Below, piece by piece: positions 35,860 to 46,266 of a stretch of DNA of 64,000 bases (position 1 is its first letter; each line of letters begins with the position of its first letter). The notes under the pieces are model-generated. The model was not told the origin of the DNA, searched no databases, and saw only the letters and a list, made by a program, of their open reading frames with translations. Made by a program: the position numbers and the translations under genes. The stretch is taken from NCBI RefSeq assembly GCF_024138715.1, contig NZ_CP092074.1, positions 1,240,001 to 1,304,000 of the forward strand. The letters run 5' to 3'. Source of the stretch: Emticicia sp. 21SJ11W-3 (lineage in GTDB: Bacteria; Bacteroidota; Bacteroidia; Cytophagales; Spirosomataceae).

Positions 35860-36904
35860 GACTGTTCAGATTTATTTCCAACACTATTTTAAAACTAGAA
35901 CGTAACCTGCTTATTGTAAGCCGGTGTTCAGGGTATAACAACTCCAGTTGTCTGCTTACATTAATCAGGCCTATTTTTTCATTATTTTCAACACTCACAT
36001 CTTCCGATTTGGAGTTTTCAACCTCATAAAAAAAATATCCATTTTTTAACTTTATATCAATATTAATAAATGAATCATGGATACTCTCGCCAACACCGTG
36101 CTTAAAGGCATTTTCTATAAAAGGTAATAAAATCAATGGGGCAATAGGTATGCTCAGGTTGTCTAGTGTTTTGCTGAAACCAATTTTCAACCTTTGGTTA
36201 TACCGTATTTTTTCCAGTTCAAGGTAATCTTCTATTATCTTCAGTTCTACCTCAACAGGCAAAAATGGTTTATTGGTTTCATATAGCATAAACCGTAATA
36301 ATTTCGATAATCGCAGTACAACTTCCGCCGTATCATCAGATTTTTTTCTGGCAAGGCCATAAATATTATTGAGTGTATTGAACAAAAAGTGAGGGTTTGT
36401 TTGTGCTTTCAGAAATCTGAGTTCGGTGGCCAGCCTTTCTTTGGCCAATTCCTGTGCCAGTTCTCGTGTTTTAATGTTCTGTCTTATTAGTTTAAATACA
36501 AGGGCAATGCCACAGGTAAAGCCCAGAAGAAAAAAAGCGTAAAAAAAACTGGCTGCCGATAAATAGCTTTCATTCTCCATTGAGTGGTGCAAAATATATT
36601 TCTGTACCCAATAGGTAAGTAACAGAAAACCAGGAATGGCAACCATAAAAGCAATTGCAGTAAGGCTTACGGTTTTTATTATTCCCCATCTTTTGCTAAG
36701 GAATTGCCCCGTAAAATACAGAATGCTATATACCAGTGGTATTTTGACTATGAGGTATATTGACTGGATGCCCAAGGCCAGAAAAAAAAGTCGGTAATAA
36801 CTTTCTTTGGGTTGATTGTAAGCCAGAGTCTCAAAATTGAGATAGGTCTTGAACAATAAATAACCAAGCCAGAAAGCAAAATGATATAAAACGCGGCTTT
36901 GCAT
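35846..36904 (-). CDS. LytS/YehU-type sensor histidine kinase
   Basis: The start is ATG 36904 (352 residues); an upstream TTG exists. Four membrane helices cover roughly residues 1-145. A coiled linker (RQNIKTRELAQELAKERLATEL) leads to the His_kinase domain with phospho-acceptor His in LKAQTNPHFLFNTLNNIYGLARK, then a compact HATPase with LILLPFIENAFKHGV and KIGLINVSRQLELLYPE. It has no separate sensor domain. Its partner regulator overlaps its 3' end and carries an internal stop. Confidence 0.92.
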   Translation of the reverse strand: MQSRVLYHFAFWLGYLLFKTYLNFETLAYNQPKESYYRLFFLALGIQSIYLIVKIPLVYSILYFTGQFLSKRWGIIKTVSLTAIAFMVAIPGFLLLTYWVQKYILHHSMENESYLSAASFFYAFFLLGFTCGIALVFKLIRQNIKTRELAQELAKERLATELRFLKAQTNPHFLFNTLNNIYGLARKKSDDTAEVVLRLSKLLRFMLYETNKPFLPVEVELKIIEDYLELEKIRYNQRLKIGFSKTLDNLSIPIAPLILLPFIENAFKHGVGESIHDSFINIDIKLKNGYFFYEVENSKSEDVSVENNEKIGLINVSRQLELLYPEHRLTISRLRSSFKIVLEINLNSHATI

Positions 36905-37235
36905 GAACCAGACTGGTAAGAGATAAAACAAAACCTAAATTTATAATAAAATATCGGATGCTGATGCTTTCGTCTGCCAACAACCATTTCAGACCCACAA
37001 GCGGCTGAAATCATTGTATCTGCGTTGCAAATGGCTTTGCATCAATACATGGCTGTTGTCTGTAAGTTGTAGCATACCCTGCATTACAAATTCAGATACA
37101 TTTATGGCGGCAAACGAAAAGCCAATAAAAAATGCCTTTCAAAGCGGTTTATGCAGGAGTCTTACCAAGTACAGGCTTACTGTAGTTCGAGACAAATTTT
37201 AAGAGTAATCAACAATATATTAATCAAATTAGATA
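36905..37235. other. Divergent intergenic region
   Basis: It lies between the LytS-type kinase and the secreted protein at 37236. A 62-codon frame at 37014-37202 is Cys- and Trp-rich with no family resemblance and is not supported. No clear promoter box or RNA was seen. Confidence 0.4.
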
Positions 37236-38012
37236 ATGAAACATCAAATACCAATTGTGCTGATTTTTGCATTAGCATTTAATTTTTCATCAATAGCGCA
37301 AGACACCGTTTGGGTAGACGCAAGCAAAGTAAAAACAAGTTATTTAAAAGAAGGCGCTCACCGCTATCTGGTTTATTTCAAAATGGGGAAGGATGCGGCA
37401 CGGTCAAGGCCCCAGTTCTGGACAAGAAGTATTACTTTCGGAAATTTTAAAGGCAATAATGCCATTATTGTAAAGCAAATCTGGGAAGACCGCGACAGCG
37501 TAGTACACACTGTTACTTCTGTATGCGATAAGAAAACCTTTGCGCCACTTTATCATCAAAGCTGGTGGAAGCAAAGAGGTAGCAGCGAGTTTGATTTTAT
37601 GGCAAAAACGGCCAGCATTAATAATGTGCCACTAACTGATGCAGACACAACGGCTAACCGAAAACTGCCCTGGATGGCTTTTCAGACAGCAATTAATCAA
37701 TATTCATTAAACTGGCATCTTGATCTGGAGGTATTCCCTTTGCTTGTCTATAAGTTAAAAACCACTTACATGATTCCGTTTTATGAACCCGGTTATCTCG
37801 CACCTAAGTTTGAGGCTTACACAATTACTGGTACTGCACAGCTTAACGGATATGATAACACAAAAGTAGATTGCTGGTTGCTAACGCATGAAGCGAAAGG
37901 TTATAAAGAGGTTTTCTGGATAAGTAAAAAAACGCATGAAGTACTTAAACTTGAAAACGAGATTGGAAAAGACCGCTGGCGATACAAAATAAAACTGGGG
38001 TTCAGTGTTTAA
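37236..38012 (+). CDS. Secreted protein of unknown function, DUF3108-like
   Basis: This is a 258-residue protein with a signal peptide (about 1-21, MKHQIPIVLIFALAFNFSSIAQ). The mature part is beta-rich, with IVKQIWEDRDSVVHTVTSVCDKKTF and a C-terminal VFWISKKTHEVLKLENEI ending in KIKLGFSV. The layout of strands ending in a 'converted to basal lipid-like' repeat recalls DUF3108/LolA-like outer-membrane-associated proteins, but no catalytic motif is visible. It is a single gene with a terminator hairpin 26 bases after its stop. Confidence 0.7.
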   Translation: MKHQIPIVLIFALAFNFSSIAQDTVWVDASKVKTSYLKEGAHRYLVYFKMGKDAARSRPQFWTRSITFGNFKGNNAIIVKQIWEDRDSVVHTVTSVCDKKTFAPLYHQSWWKQRGSSEFDFMAKTASINNVPLTDADTTANRKLPWMAFQTAINQYSLNWHLDLEVFPLLVYKLKTTYMIPFYEPGYLAPKFEAYTITGTAQLNGYDNTKVDCWLLTHEAKGYKEVFWISKKTHEVLKLENEIGKDRWRYKIKLGFSV

Positions 38013-38037
38013 ATGATGAGTCGGAATTAAAAAAATG

Positions 38038-38070
38038 CGGGTGCCTATTATTAATTCGGGCACCCGTATT
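38038..38070 (+). terminator. Terminator after the secreted DUF3108-like gene
   Basis: An 8-bp stem CGGGTGCC/GGCACCCG (38038-38045, 38059-38066) with an AT-rich 13-base loop is followed by TATTTGG. Confidence 0.65.
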
Positions 38071-38156
38071 TGGCATATTTATTATATCTATAAAAAACTG
38101 AATGTCAGGGTTATAGTAATGTAAATTTTATTTGATCTTTGTAGTAAAGCCTACTC

Positions 38157-39269
38157 TCATTTGGGGTTTCCGTATTTTTTCCAGAGTCTTTTTCCTAATT
38201 CAACAGAAGGTAATTCAACAAACTGATAGAGTCCGTAAGCAAGAATGGTAAAAATAAACAGCGCGGCCAACGGGCTGGCTACCAGATGAACCATAACAAA
38301 TTTAAAATGCCCAAGGTGTTTTAGTAAATCGAACAAATAAGGCTGGTGTATGAGGTATAAACTGTAGCTGCAAATACCAATACCTGCCAAAACACGAAAC
38401 AACGGTTTTAGAAAAAATGGATCTTCCTGTTTTTTATACAAAAACCACTCTAACAATGCCAGCCAGGCACATACCGACACCGCTATTGTAAAATAATGAG
38501 CAACCATAAAGTATTTGCAAACAGGAAGCAGCGCAAGAAAAACCAAAAGGTATAGAAGAGGCTGTTTCTTGAAAATCTTTTTGTTTTCCCAGTATAACTC
38601 AGCCGCCAGGGCGCCGGCACCCCATGTAAACCAAAGAACAGGCATAGAAAGTGCCATTGACAGCGGTATGCTGTCTTTCATGAACGTTTCTAGTATAAAC
38701 GTGCAGGCAAAATGAAGAAGCGTTAAACCAGCTACTGTGTTTCGGATACCAATTTTTTTTCTGAAGTACAAAAACAAAGGATAAGCCAGGTAAAGTTGAA
38801 CTTCTAGGGCCAGAGTCCAAAAAGACGGATTAATTGAGAAAAACGATGTGTCTGAGAGATTGTGAATCAACAATACATGTAAAAGTATGTCTTTAGGGGA
38901 GAAAGACATATTCCTGAAAACAATAAAGAATAGCAGCACTAACAGGTACGGAGGATATATGCGGAAAAACCGTCGTACATAAAATTGCTTTACATTAAAC
39001 CGGCCCTGACTGTTTAAAAAGCCTAAGTGAATGACAAATCCACTGATAACCAGAAATAACTCAACGCCTAGTTCTCCAAATGTAAAAGGCAAAAAGTTGA
39101 AAATTATATCTTTTGTTGACCGTAAATCAAGTATGCCACTATCTGTATAGTTTCTTATTTCGTATGGAGGAAAAATACTTAGTTGCGTGTGGTAAAAAAA
39201 TACCATCAATATGGCAATTCCGCGTATTACATCTAATTCAGGTATATAACGGTAGTTGTTTTTATTCAT
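38157..39269 (-). CDS. Acyltransferase family 3 (OafA/YrhL-like) membrane protein
   Basis: The start is ATG 39269 (370 residues). The N-terminus ELDVIRGIAILMVFFYHTQLS carries the family's catalytic His; FYVRRFFRIYPPYLLVLL carries the conserved Arg pair. About ten membrane helices follow, including SLYLIHQPYLFDLLKH. The family O-acetylates or O-acylates surface polysaccharides or lipids in the periplasm. No extra SGNH domain is present. There is no glycan cluster next to it, so the acceptor is unknown. Confidence 0.92.
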   Translation of the reverse strand: MNKNNYRYIPELDVIRGIAILMVFFYHTQLSIFPPYEIRNYTDSGILDLRSTKDIIFNFLPFTFGELGVELFLVISGFVIHLGFLNSQGRFNVKQFYVRRFFRIYPPYLLVLLFFIVFRNMSFSPKDILLHVLLIHNLSDTSFFSINPSFWTLALEVQLYLAYPLFLYFRKKIGIRNTVAGLTLLHFACTFILETFMKDSIPLSMALSMPVLWFTWGAGALAAELYWENKKIFKKQPLLYLLVFLALLPVCKYFMVAHYFTIAVSVCAWLALLEWFLYKKQEDPFFLKPLFRVLAGIGICSYSLYLIHQPYLFDLLKHLGHFKFVMVHLVASPLAALFIFTILAYGLYQFVELPSVELGKRLWKKYGNPK

Positions 39270-39784
39270 CGGGTAAGTTATAAGGCATGCAGCTTTGAGC
39301 TTCTGCAAAAGTTATTTACTTGCTTAGGATATATTTCTGGAATGAGTATGTATAAATACAACCAGATAAATAGGGTAAAAGGGTTTTAAAAAAAGTCATC
39401 AGGTCTAACTACAACCTATATATGTTTGCTTACGGCCAGTTGTTAACAAGCATGTATTAACGAACAAACATTTAGAATTAGCAAAAATAATCCGGTTTTT
39501 TCTTAAAAGTCACCACATGTATATTTAAGAGCAAGAACAATTGTAATATACAAGTAGAATGCGCCCGGGGTTTGAAGTTAGCAGCATCAAAATGATGTTT
39601 GGGCCGCTAATTAATTGTACAGGTAAAGTTTATCTTATAAGATGTAATTACTAAAGCACGTTTTTAAATTATTAATTGGGTTTATAGTGGGGTACTTTTT
39701 TTTAGCCACCGTCTTTATTTAAGCTGCATTTAATGCAAATTAAAACTGACGGTGGCTTTTAATATACTAAGATTCAAAAAAATA
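39270..39784. other. Long AT-rich intergenic region, possible small RNA
   Basis: The 515 bases hold no credible ORF. The plus strand carries a consensus -7-like box TATGTTTG at 39421-39428 and, 280 bases later, a 10-bp stem (39704-39713 / 39748-39757) followed by TTTT. This could delimit an unannotated plus-strand RNA. Confidence 0.4.
39704..39761 (+). terminator. Hairpin with T-tail, plus-strand terminator candidate
   Basis: The stem AGCCACCGTC/GACGGTGGCT has a 34-base loop that itself folds (GCATT/AATGC). The T-tail is on the plus side only, so it does not suit the symporter gene, which ends 24 bases to the right on the minus strand. Confidence 0.5.
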
Positions 39785-41407
39785 TTACCAGAAATACCAA
39801 TACAAGCCAATCAGGATAACGATTACGGCTACGGCGCCAAAAGCAAAAATCCCTTGTACTTTAAACATGCTGGCGTCAATTTCAAGTCCTTTACCTTCGT
39901 CTGGCAAGATAAAGCCCAGAATAAACATAACAGCCACGCAAATCAGGAACACAATACCCATGCGGTCAAGGAACGGAACGGTGGTCCAGTCAGCAAACGG
40001 CATCCAGTTGTTATGCAAAGACAGTGCAATTAAGAAACCACCTACAATGGCAAACAAAGCACCTGCTGAATTGGTACGTTTCCAGAAGAAACCCATCACA
40101 AATGAGGCGAAAATACCCGGCGATAACAGACCGGTCATTTCCTGAATAAACTGGAAACCACCTTTTTTGTCGATACCCATATAAGGCGACACTACAATGG
40201 CCAATATCATAGACACTACAATAGTTACGCGGCCAATCCATACCAGGTGTTTCTCAGATGCATTTTTACCGATATAATTTTTGAAAATATCAAGCGTAAA
40301 AATGGTAGAAATACTATTGGCTTTACCTGCTAAAGATGCTACAATGGCCGCTGTTAGCGCCGCAAATGAAAGACCTTTCAAGCCCATAGGCAGCAGGTTC
40401 AATAACACCGGATAGGCGTTGTCCTGATTGAGTGTGCCATCTGCACCCAGCATTTCCTTCTGAAACAAACCTTTCTGATATAACGTATATGCCGCAATAC
40501 CCGGTAAAGTTACAATGATGGGCATTAAAAGTTTCAGAAACGCTGCAAATAAAATACCTTCACGAGCGGTTTTCAAATCGGCTCCCAAAGCACGTTGCGT
40601 AATGTACTGGTTACATCCCCAGTAGTTCAGATTCACAATCCACATACCACCTATTAAAACTGTTAAGCCCGGTAGTGCCATATAATGCGGGTCTCCTTTA
40701 TGGAAAATCATGTGGAAGTGGTCTTCCGATTTCTCTGTCATTAGTTTTAATCCATTAGTAAGGCTTTCTAACCCGCCATATTCTGTAGAAACCAGCGTAA
40801 CAGCCAGATATGTTGTAGCTAAACCACCAATAATCAGGAAGAATACCTGAATTACATCTGTAAAGCCGATTACTTTCATACCTCCGATAGTAATTACAAT
40901 AGCAAAAATGGCCAGGCCAATCATACAAACCGTAAAATCAAGACCTGAAATACCCGATACAGCTAAAGCACCCAGATACAAAATAGAGGTAAGGTTTACA
41001 AGGATATACAAAGCCAGCCAGAATACGGCCATAATCAGACTCACCGTTGAGTTGTAACGCTGATTAAGAAACTGCGGCATGGTAAATATCTTGTTTTTCA
41101 GATAAATAGGCATAAAAACCACACCAACCACAATCAGCGTGGCAGCGGCCATCCATTCATAAGTTGAAATAGCCAGACCCATCGAAAAACCATTGCCCGA
41201 CATACCAATCATTTGTTCAGCAGAAATGTTAGAGGCAATCAGTGAGGCACCGATAGCCCACCAGGTAAGAGACCCTTCAGCAAGGAAAAAATCTTTTGTT
41301 GAGGCTTCTTTAGATTTTTTTCGCTGATAAATCCAATAGCCATAGCCCGATACCAGGATAAAGTAAAAGAGAAATACGACGTAATCGAGGGTTTGTAATT
41401 TTTGCAT
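39785..41407 (-). CDS. Sodium:solute symporter (SSS/SLC5 family), sugar-type
   Basis: This is a 540-residue integral membrane protein with 14 or so helices. The Na+/solute symporter features include FFLAEGSLTWWAIGASLIASNISAEQMIGMSG near the N-terminus, MPQFLNQRYNSTVS, NYWGCNQYITQRALGA and AALTAAIVASLAGKANSISTIFTLDIFKNYI. These segments resemble the Vibrio Na+/galactose transporter and mammalian SGLT types more than proline or pantothenate transporters. It takes up a solute with sodium. It is a single gene without catabolic neighbours. Confidence 0.93.
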   Translation of the reverse strand: MQKLQTLDYVVFLFYFILVSGYGYWIYQRKKSKEASTKDFFLAEGSLTWWAIGASLIASNISAEQMIGMSGNGFSMGLAISTYEWMAAATLIVVGVVFMPIYLKNKIFTMPQFLNQRYNSTVSLIMAVFWLALYILVNLTSILYLGALAVSGISGLDFTVCMIGLAIFAIVITIGGMKVIGFTDVIQVFFLIIGGLATTYLAVTLVSTEYGGLESLTNGLKLMTEKSEDHFHMIFHKGDPHYMALPGLTVLIGGMWIVNLNYWGCNQYITQRALGADLKTAREGILFAAFLKLLMPIIVTLPGIAAYTLYQKGLFQKEMLGADGTLNQDNAYPVLLNLLPMGLKGLSFAALTAAIVASLAGKANSISTIFTLDIFKNYIGKNASEKHLVWIGRVTIVVSMILAIVVSPYMGIDKKGGFQFIQEMTGLLSPGIFASFVMGFFWKRTNSAGALFAIVGGFLIALSLHNNWMPFADWTTVPFLDRMGIVFLICVAVMFILGFILPDEGKGLEIDASMFKVQGIFAFGAVAVIVILIGLYWYFW

Positions 41408-41628
41408 AGCGCTTTAGAAAAAAAGAGAATAGAATTTTTTAGATTTAGATAAGTTTCATGTACGGAGCAAATTAAGGTAGAAAATTTTCCTTTTCAAAGG
41501 GTAGCGTTTGTTTTTAAAAGATTTTTTAGATTTTACATAATTTTTTCTATGAATGCCCAATTGCCCTCCAATTATTATTTTGTCAATACCTTGTCTTTTA
41601 CGTAATTTTACAAAAAAACTCTTCGGTT

Positions 41629-42882
41629 TTGAGCAGAAATACAATCAGGCTATTGATTATTCTTGGCACACTTTCTATTACTGGAATTATTGCAGTGCAG
41701 GCGTATTGGGTAAAGAAGGCATTTGATTTGAAGGAACAGCAGTTCAGGCAAACTGTTATGATTTCTTTGCGGAATGTAACCAATAAAATATCGTCACTTT
41801 ATAAGCTATCTGTTATTGAAAACCCCGTTACCCAGCTTTCGTCTGATTATTATGTTGCCAATTTAAGGGCGCCGCTTAATGCAGATGTGCTGGAGCATTA
41901 CCTGAAAGATGAGTTTAAGAAGCAAAATCTGTTAACAGATTTTGAGTATGGTATTTATAATTGCGATACCGACAATATAGTTTATGGTGCTTATATCAAC
42001 TCAGATTTTGAAGAGAGTGCCCATGCTCAAAAGAATCTTCCGAAGACAGACAAATACCTCAATTATTTTGGGGTTAGATTCCCCGGTAAAACCAGTTACC
42101 TGGCCAGCAGGCTTGATATCTGGCTCATTTCGTCACTTATTACGCTTATTGTTACCTTGTTTTTCGGGTATGCCATGTTTATCATCCTAAAGCAAAAACG
42201 GCTGAGTGAGGTACAGCGTGATTTTATTAATAATATGACGCACGAGTTTCAGACGCCCATCTCTACCATCAGGGTAGCTACAGATGTTTTAAGCCAGCCG
42301 AAAATATTAGACCAGCCCGAGCGTTTAAGAAAATATGTAAGTATAATCAGGCAAGAAAACAACAGGCTTAAAAATCAGGTTGAATCTGTACTGAATACTG
42401 CCAGAATGGATAAAGGAAGGCTGCAACTGGATATTCAGCTACAGGAATTGCACAGCCTCATTGATGATGTAACAGAAGGTGTGAAAGCAGAACTGGAAGA
42501 TTCACTGAAACTGGAGCTGCATGCAACCAGAACCAGTATTTATGCAGATAGGGTGCAGCTGATAAGTCTGATCAGGAACCTACTTGAAAACGCTATTAAG
42601 TATTCAGATAAAGTACCGGATATTACAGTAAGAACCGAAAATACTGACGAAGGTCTGGTTCTTTCCATAATTGATAAGGGCATAGGCATAAGCAGCGAAA
42701 ATATCAATAAAATTTTTAATAAGTTTTACCGGGTTCCTACCGGTAACACACACAATGTAAAAGGCTTTGGGTTGGGGCTTAGCTATGTAAGACAAATTGT
42801 AAGAGCGCACAAATGGGAGATTAAAGTTGAAAGCAAGCTTGGCGAGGGAAGTACATTTACAGTTATAATGAACCAGGAATAA
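41629..42882 (+). CDS. Membrane sensor histidine kinase (HisKA/HATPase)
   Basis: The start is a TTG at 41629; no in-frame ATG occurs until residue 44, and family members begin with the same MSRxTIRL-x-ILGTxSIxGIIxVQ segment, so the rare start is credible. Two membrane helices (about 7-27 and 163-187) flank a ~135-residue periplasmic domain. HisKA has His205 in THEFQTPISTIRVATDVL; HATPase has LIRNLLENAIKYS, IIDKGIGISSENINKIFNKFYR and GFGLGLSYVRQIV. It is 35 bases before its OmpR-type regulator. Confidence 0.93.
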   Translation: MSRNTIRLLIILGTLSITGIIAVQAYWVKKAFDLKEQQFRQTVMISLRNVTNKISSLYKLSVIENPVTQLSSDYYVANLRAPLNADVLEHYLKDEFKKQNLLTDFEYGIYNCDTDNIVYGAYINSDFEESAHAQKNLPKTDKYLNYFGVRFPGKTSYLASRLDIWLISSLITLIVTLFFGYAMFIILKQKRLSEVQRDFINNMTHEFQTPISTIRVATDVLSQPKILDQPERLRKYVSIIRQENNRLKNQVESVLNTARMDKGRLQLDIQLQELHSLIDDVTEGVKAELEDSLKLELHATRTSIYADRVQLISLIRNLLENAIKYSDKVPDITVRTENTDEGLVLSIIDKGIGISSENINKIFNKFYRVPTGNTHNVKGFGLGLSYVRQIVRAHKWEIKVESKLGEGSTFTVIMNQE

Positions 42883-42917
42883 AAACCGTTTACCCAAAAG
42901 ACTTATAAAGCCAGATT

Positions 42918-43601
42918 ATGCCCAAAATATTATATGTGGAAGATGACCCCAACCTGGGGTATGTTACAAAAGACAGCCTGGAAATGGAGGGATATGAAGT
43001 AAGCCATTTTCAGGATGGTAAGGAGGCCTGGAAAAGTTTTACCAAAGAGAGATATGACCTTTGCCTGCTTGATGTAATGCTACCCGAACTGGACGGTTTT
43101 AGTCTGGCCGAGAAAATCAGAAAGCAGAACCTGCAGATTCCGGTAATTTTTCTGACGGCCAAAGGTATGCAGGAAGACCGCATTGCAGGCCTTAAAGTAG
43201 GTGGTGACGATTACATAACCAAGCCTTTCAGCATAGAGGAGCTTAGTTTACGGATTAAGGTTTTTCTGAAGCGGAAAGATATTTCGAAGGTAGATTTTGA
43301 AGGCCAGGGCGTCTGGAAACTGGGTAATTATGATTTCAATTATCAGCAACTTTCTCTTAAATCAGAACAAAAGACTGAGCAACTGACTAACCGTGAAGCA
43401 GAGGTGCTGAGGTATTTATGTGAAAGAAAAAATCAGGTTATTAAACGTGAAGATATTCTGACGGCCATTTGGGGTCGAGACGATTATTTTTTAGGCCGAA
43501 GTCTGGATGTTTTCATAACCAGGCTCAGAAAAATGCTGATAGATGAGCCTGCCGTAAAAATAGAAAATGTACATGGCATAGGGTTTAAATTTACCTGCTA
43601 A
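42918..43601 (+). CDS. OmpR-family response regulator
   Basis: This is a 227-residue regulator. The receiver has Glu8-Asp9-Asp10 and phospho-acceptor Asp52 (LLDVMLPELDG), FLTAKGMQEDRIAGLKVGGDDYITKPF; the winged-helix effector has LTNREAEVLRYLCERKNQVIKREDILTAIWG and SLDVFITRLRKML ... GIGFKFTC. It is paired with the kinase immediately upstream. Confidence 0.96.
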   Translation: MPKILYVEDDPNLGYVTKDSLEMEGYEVSHFQDGKEAWKSFTKERYDLCLLDVMLPELDGFSLAEKIRKQNLQIPVIFLTAKGMQEDRIAGLKVGGDDYITKPFSIEELSLRIKVFLKRKDISKVDFEGQGVWKLGNYDFNYQQLSLKSEQKTEQLTNREAEVLRYLCERKNQVIKREDILTAIWGRDDYFLGRSLDVFITRLRKMLIDEPAVKIENVHGIGFKFTC

Positions 43602-43607
43602 AATAAA

Positions 43608-43641
43608 GCCTCCGGTAAGTTTTTATACTTTTTCCGGAGGC
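43608..43641. terminator. Bidirectional terminator between the OmpR-type gene and glnS
   Basis: An 8-bp stem GCCTCCGG/CCGGAGGC has an AT-rich 18-base loop. On the minus strand it is followed by CTTTATTTTA, suitable for glnS. Confidence 0.75.
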
Positions 43642-43678
43642 CTGATTAATATGTAAACAAAAACACTATTGTTGGTTT

Positions 43679-45346
43679 TTATTTGCCGCTTTCTTTAGCC
43701 CAGGTGTCTTTCAGGCTAACGGTGCGGTTAAAAATGAGTTTGTTTTCTGTTGCGTCTTTATCAAGACAAAAATACCCTTTTCTGAGAAACTGATAATTTT
43801 TGCCCGTTACAGCCTCTTTAAGCGACGGTTCAAGGTATGCATTTATTACTTCAAGAGAATCGGTATTGATATACTCTTTAAAATCGCCTTCTTCACTGCC
43901 GGGGTCTTCAACTTTAAACAGTCGGTCATAAAGCCTTACTTCTGCCTTGGTTGCATCAGCTGCAGAAACCCAATGGATGGTTCCTTTTACCGAAATGCCG
44001 GAGGTATCCTGGCCGCTCCTGGAGTTCTCTATATATGCGCATCTCAGTTCAGTAATCTCACCGTTTTCGTCTTTTAGCACTTCATCGCAGCGGATAATAT
44101 AGGCGCTTTTCAGACGTACCATCTGGCCAGGTGCCAAACGGAAATATTTTTTCGGCGGATTCTCCATGAAATCGTCTTTTTCAATAAGAATCTCCCTGCT
44201 GAACGGCATAGTACGTGTGCCACCTTCAGGGTCTTCGGGGTTATTTTCAGTGGTCAGTATTTCAGTCTTTCCTTCAGGGTAATTAGTAATTACCACTTTC
44301 ACAGGGTCAAGCACTGCCATTACACGGGTAGCCGATTTGTTGAGTTGTTCTCTGATACAAAATTCAAGCAGCCCTACACTTATCAGGTTATCTCTTTTGG
44401 CTACGCCTATTCTGTCGCAAAAATCACGGATGGCCTCAGGTGTATAACCTCTCCTGCGCAAACCTGAAATAGTAGGCATACGGGGGTCGTCCCATCCGGT
44501 TACGTGGCCTTCATTTACCAATTGCAACAATTTCCGCTTACTCATTACTGTGTAGGTAAGGTTCAAACGTGCAAATTCATATTGTCTGGAAGGGAAAATC
44601 TCCAGGTTTTCAATGCACCAGTCGTAAAGCTCACGGTGAGGTACAAACTCAAGCGTACAAATAGAATGCGTAATACCTTCAATTGAGTCAGACTGCCCAT
44701 GTGCAAAGTCGTACATAGGGTAAATACACCATTTATCGCCGGTACGATGGTGTTTTGCAAATTTTATACGGTAAATAATGGGGTCACGCATGAGCATATT
44801 CGGAGCCGCCATATCAATTTTAGCTCTCAGCACACGTGTACCTTCTGCAAATGCTCCGTTTTTCATTTGCTCAAACAAGGTCATGTTTTCTTCAATGCTG
44901 CGGTTTCTGAAGGGGCTGTTAATGCCCGGTTCAACAGGCGTGCCTTTCATGGCTGCCATTTCTTCAGAGGTGCTGTCATCTACATAGGCAAGACCCTTAT
45001 TGATCAATTTTTTGGCAAACTCATAGAGCTGCTCAAAGTAGTCTGACGCATAGAACTCGTTGGCCCAGTTGAAACCCAGCCACTGCACATCATTTTTTAT
45101 AGACTCTACATATTCTGTATCTTCGGTAACCGGGTTGGTGTCGTCAAAACGCAGGTTGGTTTGCCCGCCATATTTAAGGGCTACGCCAAAATTCAGACAA
45201 ATAGATTTTGCATGGCCAATGTGCAGGTAGCCATTTGGTTCAGGAGGAAAACGGGTCAGAACTCTTCCATTATATTTACCTGTTTCGAGGTCATTTTCAA
45301 TAATTTGCTCGATAAAATTTAAAGATTTCTCAGTCGCGTCTGCCAT
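43679..45346 (-). CDS. glnS: Glutaminyl-tRNA synthetase
   Basis: This is a 555-residue class I synthetase charging tRNA-Gln. The catalytic domain has [23 protein letters not shown] (HIGH motif), [27 protein letters not shown], a CP domain, and the KMSKS-equivalent [11 protein letters not shown]. Two C-terminal beta-barrels follow ([26 protein letters not shown] ... [12 protein letters not shown]). The N-terminal domain of some GlnRS proteins is absent, as is normal in bacteria. Its presence implies direct Gln-tRNA charging. Confidence 0.97.
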   Translation of the reverse strand: MADATEKSLNFIEQIIENDLETGKYNGRVLTRFPPEPNGYLHIGHAKSICLNFGVALKYGGQTNLRFDDTNPVTEDTEYVESIKNDVQWLGFNWANEFYASDYFEQLYEFAKKLINKGLAYVDDSTSEEMAAMKGTPVEPGINSPFRNRSIEENMTLFEQMKNGAFAEGTRVLRAKIDMAAPNMLMRDPIIYRIKFAKHHRTGDKWCIYPMYDFAHGQSDSIEGITHSICTLEFVPHRELYDWCIENLEIFPSRQYEFARLNLTYTVMSKRKLLQLVNEGHVTGWDDPRMPTISGLRRRGYTPEAIRDFCDRIGVAKRDNLISVGLLEFCIREQLNKSATRVMAVLDPVKVVITNYPEGKTEILTTENNPEDPEGGTRTMPFSREILIEKDDFMENPPKKYFRLAPGQMVRLKSAYIIRCDEVLKDENGEITELRCAYIENSRSGQDTSGISVKGTIHWVSAADATKAEVRLYDRLFKVEDPGSEEGDFKEYINTDSLEVINAYLEPSLKEAVTGKNYQFLRKGYFCLDKDATENKLIFNRTVSLKDTWAKESGK

Positions 45347-45586
45347 AAATTAACGGTGGTGTTGTTGCTATGCTTGCGAATTTAGCATTTTTTTACGGTA
45401 ATGAATTTGAGTTGCGCATCTTATTAATTAATTTATTTATTTTATTTTAGAAAAAATTAGAATACTCATATTTTATTAGTATCAATTTATCTTACTGTTT
45501 TTTAAGGATAATTTTTACGTTAATTACGTTACTTAAATTCTGCAGGTGAGGGTATATTTAGCACCGCAATTACAAATTTTAATTTT

Positions 45587-45952
45587 ATGAGTTTCAAAAA
45601 AGCAATTAACAATTTTCTTAGTAGTAAATACCTGGCTTTTGCTGTAACCCTTCTGATATTGGTTTTGTGTTCTTTGCCCAGTAAAAATATTGAGATGCCC
45701 GGCAATATGAGCGACAAAACAGCGCATTTTCTTGCATTTGGCGCCTGGGCATTTTGTTGGCAGGCCGCCTTTGGAAAATATGGGCAGACCCTGCTCTATG
45801 GAGTGCTTCTGGGTGTGCTTATTGAGTTTTGGCAGGCCTCATTGCCTGAATCTTTTCATAGAAGTTGTGATTTTAAAGATGGTCTTGCCGACAGCATTGG
45901 TGTGGTGATAGGTCTTGCACTCTGGAAGTTAAAAACACTTCTGAAGCTATAA
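45587..45952 (+). CDS. VanZ-family membrane protein
   Basis: This is a 121-residue protein with three to four helices and the VanZ pattern: LPSKNIEMPGNMSDKTAHFLAFGAWAFCWQ, YGVLLGVLIEFWQ, CDFKDGLADSIGVVIGLALW. The name comes from low-level teicoplanin resistance, but most family members have no proven role. It lies alone, divergent from glnS. Confidence 0.85.
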   Translation: MSFKKAINNFLSSKYLAFAVTLLILVLCSLPSKNIEMPGNMSDKTAHFLAFGAWAFCWQAAFGKYGQTLLYGVLLGVLIEFWQASLPESFHRSCDFKDGLADSIGVVIGLALWKLKTLLKL

Positions 45953-46266
45953 AGTAAAACAATACTATAAAACAACAAATGTGTGGCTATAATTGCCCAA
46001 TTTTTACTGTAAAAAGAGGTTTTTGCCCTTTTGGAATATTTTTTTGCCTGTTTTTGAGATTGAACCCTTAACTCTTAAGCAGTACAATAATAATTGGAAT
46101 AAGCGTGCTGGTATATATATTTCAGCCTTGGATACACCCAATGTTGTAAATGAAATAACCCGGCAACTTGTGCAGATGCTTGAGAGTCTGGTGCCTGAAA
46201 ATATCCAAAATATCCAATGACAAAAGAGAGGCAGCCGGAAGTAACTCATCCAAACAATTGTTTTTT

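Noticed and set aside
37014-37202. 62-codon plus-strand frame before the secreted protein
   Set aside because: Cys- and Trp-rich composition without family or signal features.
45993-46220. 75-codon frame between VanZ and DUF2383 genes
   Set aside because: It needs a TTG start directly after a stop codon, matches no family, and overlaps out-of-frame alternatives. A real small gene cannot be excluded.
46168-46266. 33-codon N-terminal extension of the DUF2383 protein
   Set aside because: It has no family resemblance; the ATG at 46267 starts the helical domain.
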